Source: Mantamonas sphyraenae (lineage: Eukaryota; CRuMs; Mantamonadidae). Taken from it: a stretch of DNA of 64,000 nt. Numbering within the stretch: position 1 is the stretch's first letter; the number at the start of each line of letters is the position of its first letter. The stretch is taken from the NCBI GenBank assembly GCA_026936335.1, contig JAPMXV010000047.1, positions 1 through 64,000 of the forward strand, written 5' to 3'. The position numbers and the translations under genes are program-made. The notes beneath the pieces were generated by a model. The model worked only from the letters and a program-made list of their open reading frames with translations. It made no database searches and was not told where the DNA came from. This document shows positions 61,073 through 64,000 of this stretch, one piece after another.

Positions 61073-61775
61073 GGAGCAGAACAAAGGGCGGCTTTGGTGG
61101 GTTCTGCGCAACTTGCTTGGCCCCTTTGTCCTCTTGCTCAACGTAATCAACGTATCGACGACGGAGCCCACAGCGCCCACGACTTGTGTGGTTCACAAGG
61201 AGGTGTACACCTTTCACCCAATCAAGGTGGTGGGCCTGGTTGGACCTCGCCCGGGACCACTCTCATCGTCGGGTTCGTGTCGTTTCGCTCACCGCTTTCG
61301 ATATCAGTGAGTCCTGGACCAAGTCCTGGGAGGACAGTTCCGCACATGTACCAACACACTCTTTGGTCACACACACTGTGGATTGTGATTGGTTTTGCGA
61401 TGAAGCCTGGGCCCGGACCAGGTCCGGACCCACTGGTCATCGTAAAATCGGGTGTATTTTGATTTTTTGGCTTTTCATTTCACCTCATCAATTCGTGTGA
61501 CTGGAGGTTTCGATGAAGGTCCAGTCCGGACCAAGTCCGGGACCACGAAACAAACCACAAACAGGGACCATACATGGACTACTGGTTGACAGATGGATGT
61601 GTCGACCTGTGTGGGCATGGAGGAAGCTCTGAGGGGCGTGGGAGCATCACTGTGGCCCTGTCGGTCCAACTTGGTCTGCAGCTCGTGGTTGCCCCGTCTG
61701 AGGCAACTCAACGCGATTGCACTTTGCACGTCACAGTAATCCGCTCGATCACTCACAAGACGCAAACAAGCAATC
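61073..61775. promoter_or_regulatory. Divergent promoter region with dyad elements (right copy)
   Basis: Mirror of 16840-17542; dyad copies lie at about 61390-61443 and 61508-61546. Confidence 0.6.
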
Positions 61776-64000
61776 ATGGACATCGATATCCCGGAAATCG
61801 ACCCTGTCGATGAGAGTGTTGGTGACATTGTCCTGGCAGACGAAACGAGCCAGCCCGATGCAGGTTCACAGCCCCACGACGAAGAAGGGCGCAAACGTGC
61901 ACGTTCAGCAAGTATTGAGGAGTCGTACCAGGAGGACGAGTGGATTTCGACAGTTGCAGCGGCACTGCCCCAGCCAAAGAAACAGGCTCGCATTGACCTT
62001 GGTACGTGCCCCCCAAACGTCCACACACGGTTCCAAATTACGTGGTTGGTAAAACATAAACACCTCTACAACAATAACTAACCCCCACGGGCATGGCGCA
62101 TGGACGAAGTAGACGCGAGCGCCGTTTCAGACTCGACGCAGCACCTGGATCAGCCTTGCTCGTCATCCGCATCGGCTGGAGATGTTTGCAGAGCAACAGA
62201 GAGGCCATTGAGCAGGGATCAGAGGGAGCTTGTCGATTTGATAGTGGCCGCGACGCGAAAGAAGGACGCGGTGGGGCTTGTGATTGAGGCAGTGCCGGGT
62301 GCGGGCAAGTCGACTGTGATCAGGGTTATTGTGAAGGAAGTCCTCAGAGAAGAGGGTGGAGAGAATCGGTGGACGACCGACCGAGCTCTGTATGTGCTGG
62401 TGTTCAACCGCGCCAACGCGAACGATTTGAAGGAGGCACTCGAGCGAGCTGGAGTCAAGGTGGCGGCAAAGCGGAGTGACGATGGTGTGCACGTGTGCAC
62501 TTTCCATTCCAAGGCCATGAGCGATTTGGGCAGTCATGCAAAGGGAGCGGTGACGTTTGATTCGAGCTCTTCGAGCTCGGTTCTTCCGAGATACTTTGTG
62601 CAGGTACTGTGCAGAGCGAGCGCTGACATGCAACAGGGCATGAAGATCGACGATGAGCGCATTGACTCGTACCTATGCGAAAACGTGACCAAGCTTACGA
62701 ACGAATTTGTCAAACGAGCCGACGCGTCCAAGGCAAGCACCAACAACCAGGAAATTCGGGACATGTGTCAGAGACACTACCAAAACATTGTAAAGTTTGC
62801 CAAGCCTGTGTTGACACAGTGCTGTCAGCAGTATGCGCCGCTGGTCAGGAGCGTCGAGCAAAAGGTGCTGCGAACGCTGGTTGAGTTCTACAGCCAGGCT
62901 TGCATGCAGATGAACATTGGCAACGACAAGAGTGAAGTATACCACATGATCAACACGGAACGCAATCTGCGCACTCACTCTGGACTGGAAAAAAAGGCGC
63001 TTGGGGCAGAGTTTGAGCGGGGCGTGCTGACCGAGCTCGTGTGCCTGGTGCTGAAGCCAGCCGAGCTGTTTGCCAACAACATGACAAGCATTGTGTCAAT
63101 GCCAGATGCGGTGTACGTGGCAAACATCACAGGCGCAGATTCCTTGCCGCAGAAGCACATGGTGGCCCCTCTGCTCATTGTGGACGAAGCACAGGACTGC
63201 ACTCCCGCCATGATCGAATTTGCCCGCCGCATGACGGAAAAGAAGGGCAGCATACTTGCAGTGTTTGGCGACAAGCGCCAGGCCATCAACCTGTCACTAG
63301 GAGCGGCACCAACGGCGCTTGCCACTCTGAAAGAGGAAGCCTCGAACCAGGGGATGCGAACGAACACCCTGGAGCTGAAACTCACACGTCGCGTGTTTTC
63401 CAAGATGGCACCAGTGCTGGAGACGTTGGGCACCCCAATCGAGTTTGACAAGGACGTCGTTGCGCAAGGTACGTTTGGGCCGCGCGAGGAGCTGCCCCGA
63501 GCGACCACGGCAGAAAACGATGACCTATTGATCGTACGCAACAACCAGGAGCAGTGTGTGTTGCTGGCTGTGTACGACCAATTCTTCCTTGCAGACAATC
63601 GCGGCCACGAGTACGCCCAAGTTTGCACTGAGCTCCAGTGTCGGTGGAGCAAACACGGGGGCTCAGAAGAACATACGAATGTGGAAGAGTGGCGATCTAC
63701 CGCGCAGGGGTTCGTCGAACGCGAGTTGCAGGTGATGCTCGGACCCGAAGAAGTTGCCGACACGGAGGGCGTTGGCCGCACAGCCGTGGTCGGTCGCTTC
63801 GACACTCGCCAGGACGTCCAGCAGTTCTTCAGGAGCATCAGAGGTGCGAACCGCAGGGTGTCGATGATGTTGCGAACTGTGGCTCTTTGTGCGAGGGTGG
63901 CGGTACTTGCAGCGGGATGATCTCGTTCATGAGCAGGGGGTACACGAACTCCAGCAGCGCTTCAACGACTTTATGCACGCTCCAGCAGACGCCATGGATG
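61776..64000 (+). CDS. FBH1/UvrD-like SF1 helicase, right-arm copy (runs off window)
   Basis: Exon 1 61776-62001, intron 62002-62109, exon 2 from 62110. Reads through Walker A (AVPGAGKS), DEAQDCTPAM and VFGDKRQAIN without the slip seen in the left arm at 15619. It then has one extra T at 63886-63888, which moves the frame and gives a premature TGA at 63918-63920. After that the other frame continues to the window end. Motifs V and VI lie beyond base 64000. Each arm is broken at a different homopolymer, so a consensus error in each is more likely than two real mutations. Confidence 0.8.
62002..62109 (+). other. Spliceosomal intron in the SF1 helicase gene (right copy)
   Basis: Mirror of 16506-16613: GTACGT donor, AACTAAC branch site, GACGAAG acceptor, phase 1. 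Confidence 0.75.

Larger units (their letters stand above)
50850..64000. repeat. Right arm of giant inverted repeat
   Basis: This is the reverse complement of the left arm and runs off the window end. The arms enclose 23,085 bp of single-copy DNA. The near identity means a recent duplication, ongoing gene conversion, or an assembly artefact joining two haplotypes or strands. Palindromes of this kind occur in linear replicons, amplified chromosomal loci and virus genomes with repeat-flanked segments. The sequence alone does not choose between them. Confidence 0.97.

Noticed and set aside
1-64000. Reassigned TGA codon as an explanation for in-frame stops
   Set aside because: TAA and TAG also interrupt protein-like frames, and most interruptions are frame slips at homopolymers rather than TGA.
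1-64000. Telomere repeats or an rDNA palindrome as the cause of the inverted repeat
   Set aside because: No tandem telomeric repeat and no rRNA-like sequence was seen in the arms or at the edges.

Overview
The window looks like nuclear DNA of a unicellular eukaryote, or a large mobile or viral-type element living in one. Several genes have spliceosomal introns whose donor, CTAAC-type branch site, acceptor and reading phase agree. Predicted proteins include nuclear types (SET domain, heat-shock-factor type, FBH1-like helicase) and secretory types (signal peptides, GPI-anchor tails, a type II membrane glycosyltransferase). There is no operon layout, and I found no rRNA, tRNA or CRISPR array. 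I cannot name the lineage.

The dominant structure is a giant, nearly perfect inverted repeat. The left arm (14615 or further left, to 27764) is the reverse complement of the right arm (50850 to the window end). The arms enclose a 23,085-bp unique spacer. Over about 13.15 kb I found three single-base homopolymer differences and one substitution. The right arm is cut by the window end, so the true arm length is unknown.

Left flank, 1-14614: a SET-domain gene split across frames (19-1570), poorly preserved ORFs, two tandem GPI-anchored SBBP-repeat surface proteins (3636-5055, 6336-7703), a very large gene with a herpesvirus UL9-like origin-binding SF2 helicase core (12772-7849), an acidic protein, and a tandem repeat array (13732-14111) with poly-A/TATATATATA/poly-T segments. 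Arms: an FBH1/UvrD-like SF1 helicase, a 1035-residue unknown nuclear protein, several small ORFs, an intact LRR protein, a 265-residue unknown, an HSF-type transcription factor, a truncated LRR relative, an EF-hand fragment and a short acidic first exon. Spacer, 27765-50849: a 2186-residue secreted protein with twelve Cys/Trp repeats, a GT61-like glycosyltransferase relic, a polytopic membrane protein, a tyrosine-recombinase-like gene with an intron, a PP2C-like fragment, nuclear or unknown proteins, a broken METTL13/spermidine-synthase-like methyltransferase, an intact helical protein and a CRAL-TRIO protein.

A dyad-symmetric element (CGATGA ... GGTCCGGACC ... TTCATCG) recurs upstream of the UL9-like helicase, the acidic protein, the SF1 helicase and the 1035-residue protein. 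It links these genes as one regulated or replicative module. I infer, without proof, that the arms plus left flank hold a replication module of a giant selfish element or endogenous virus, while the spacer is richer in ordinary cellular families.

Many genes change frame at short homopolymers, often in compensating pairs, and the two arms disagree at homopolymers. Uncorrected consensus indels are therefore likely, so most 'split' genes here may be intact in the organism.
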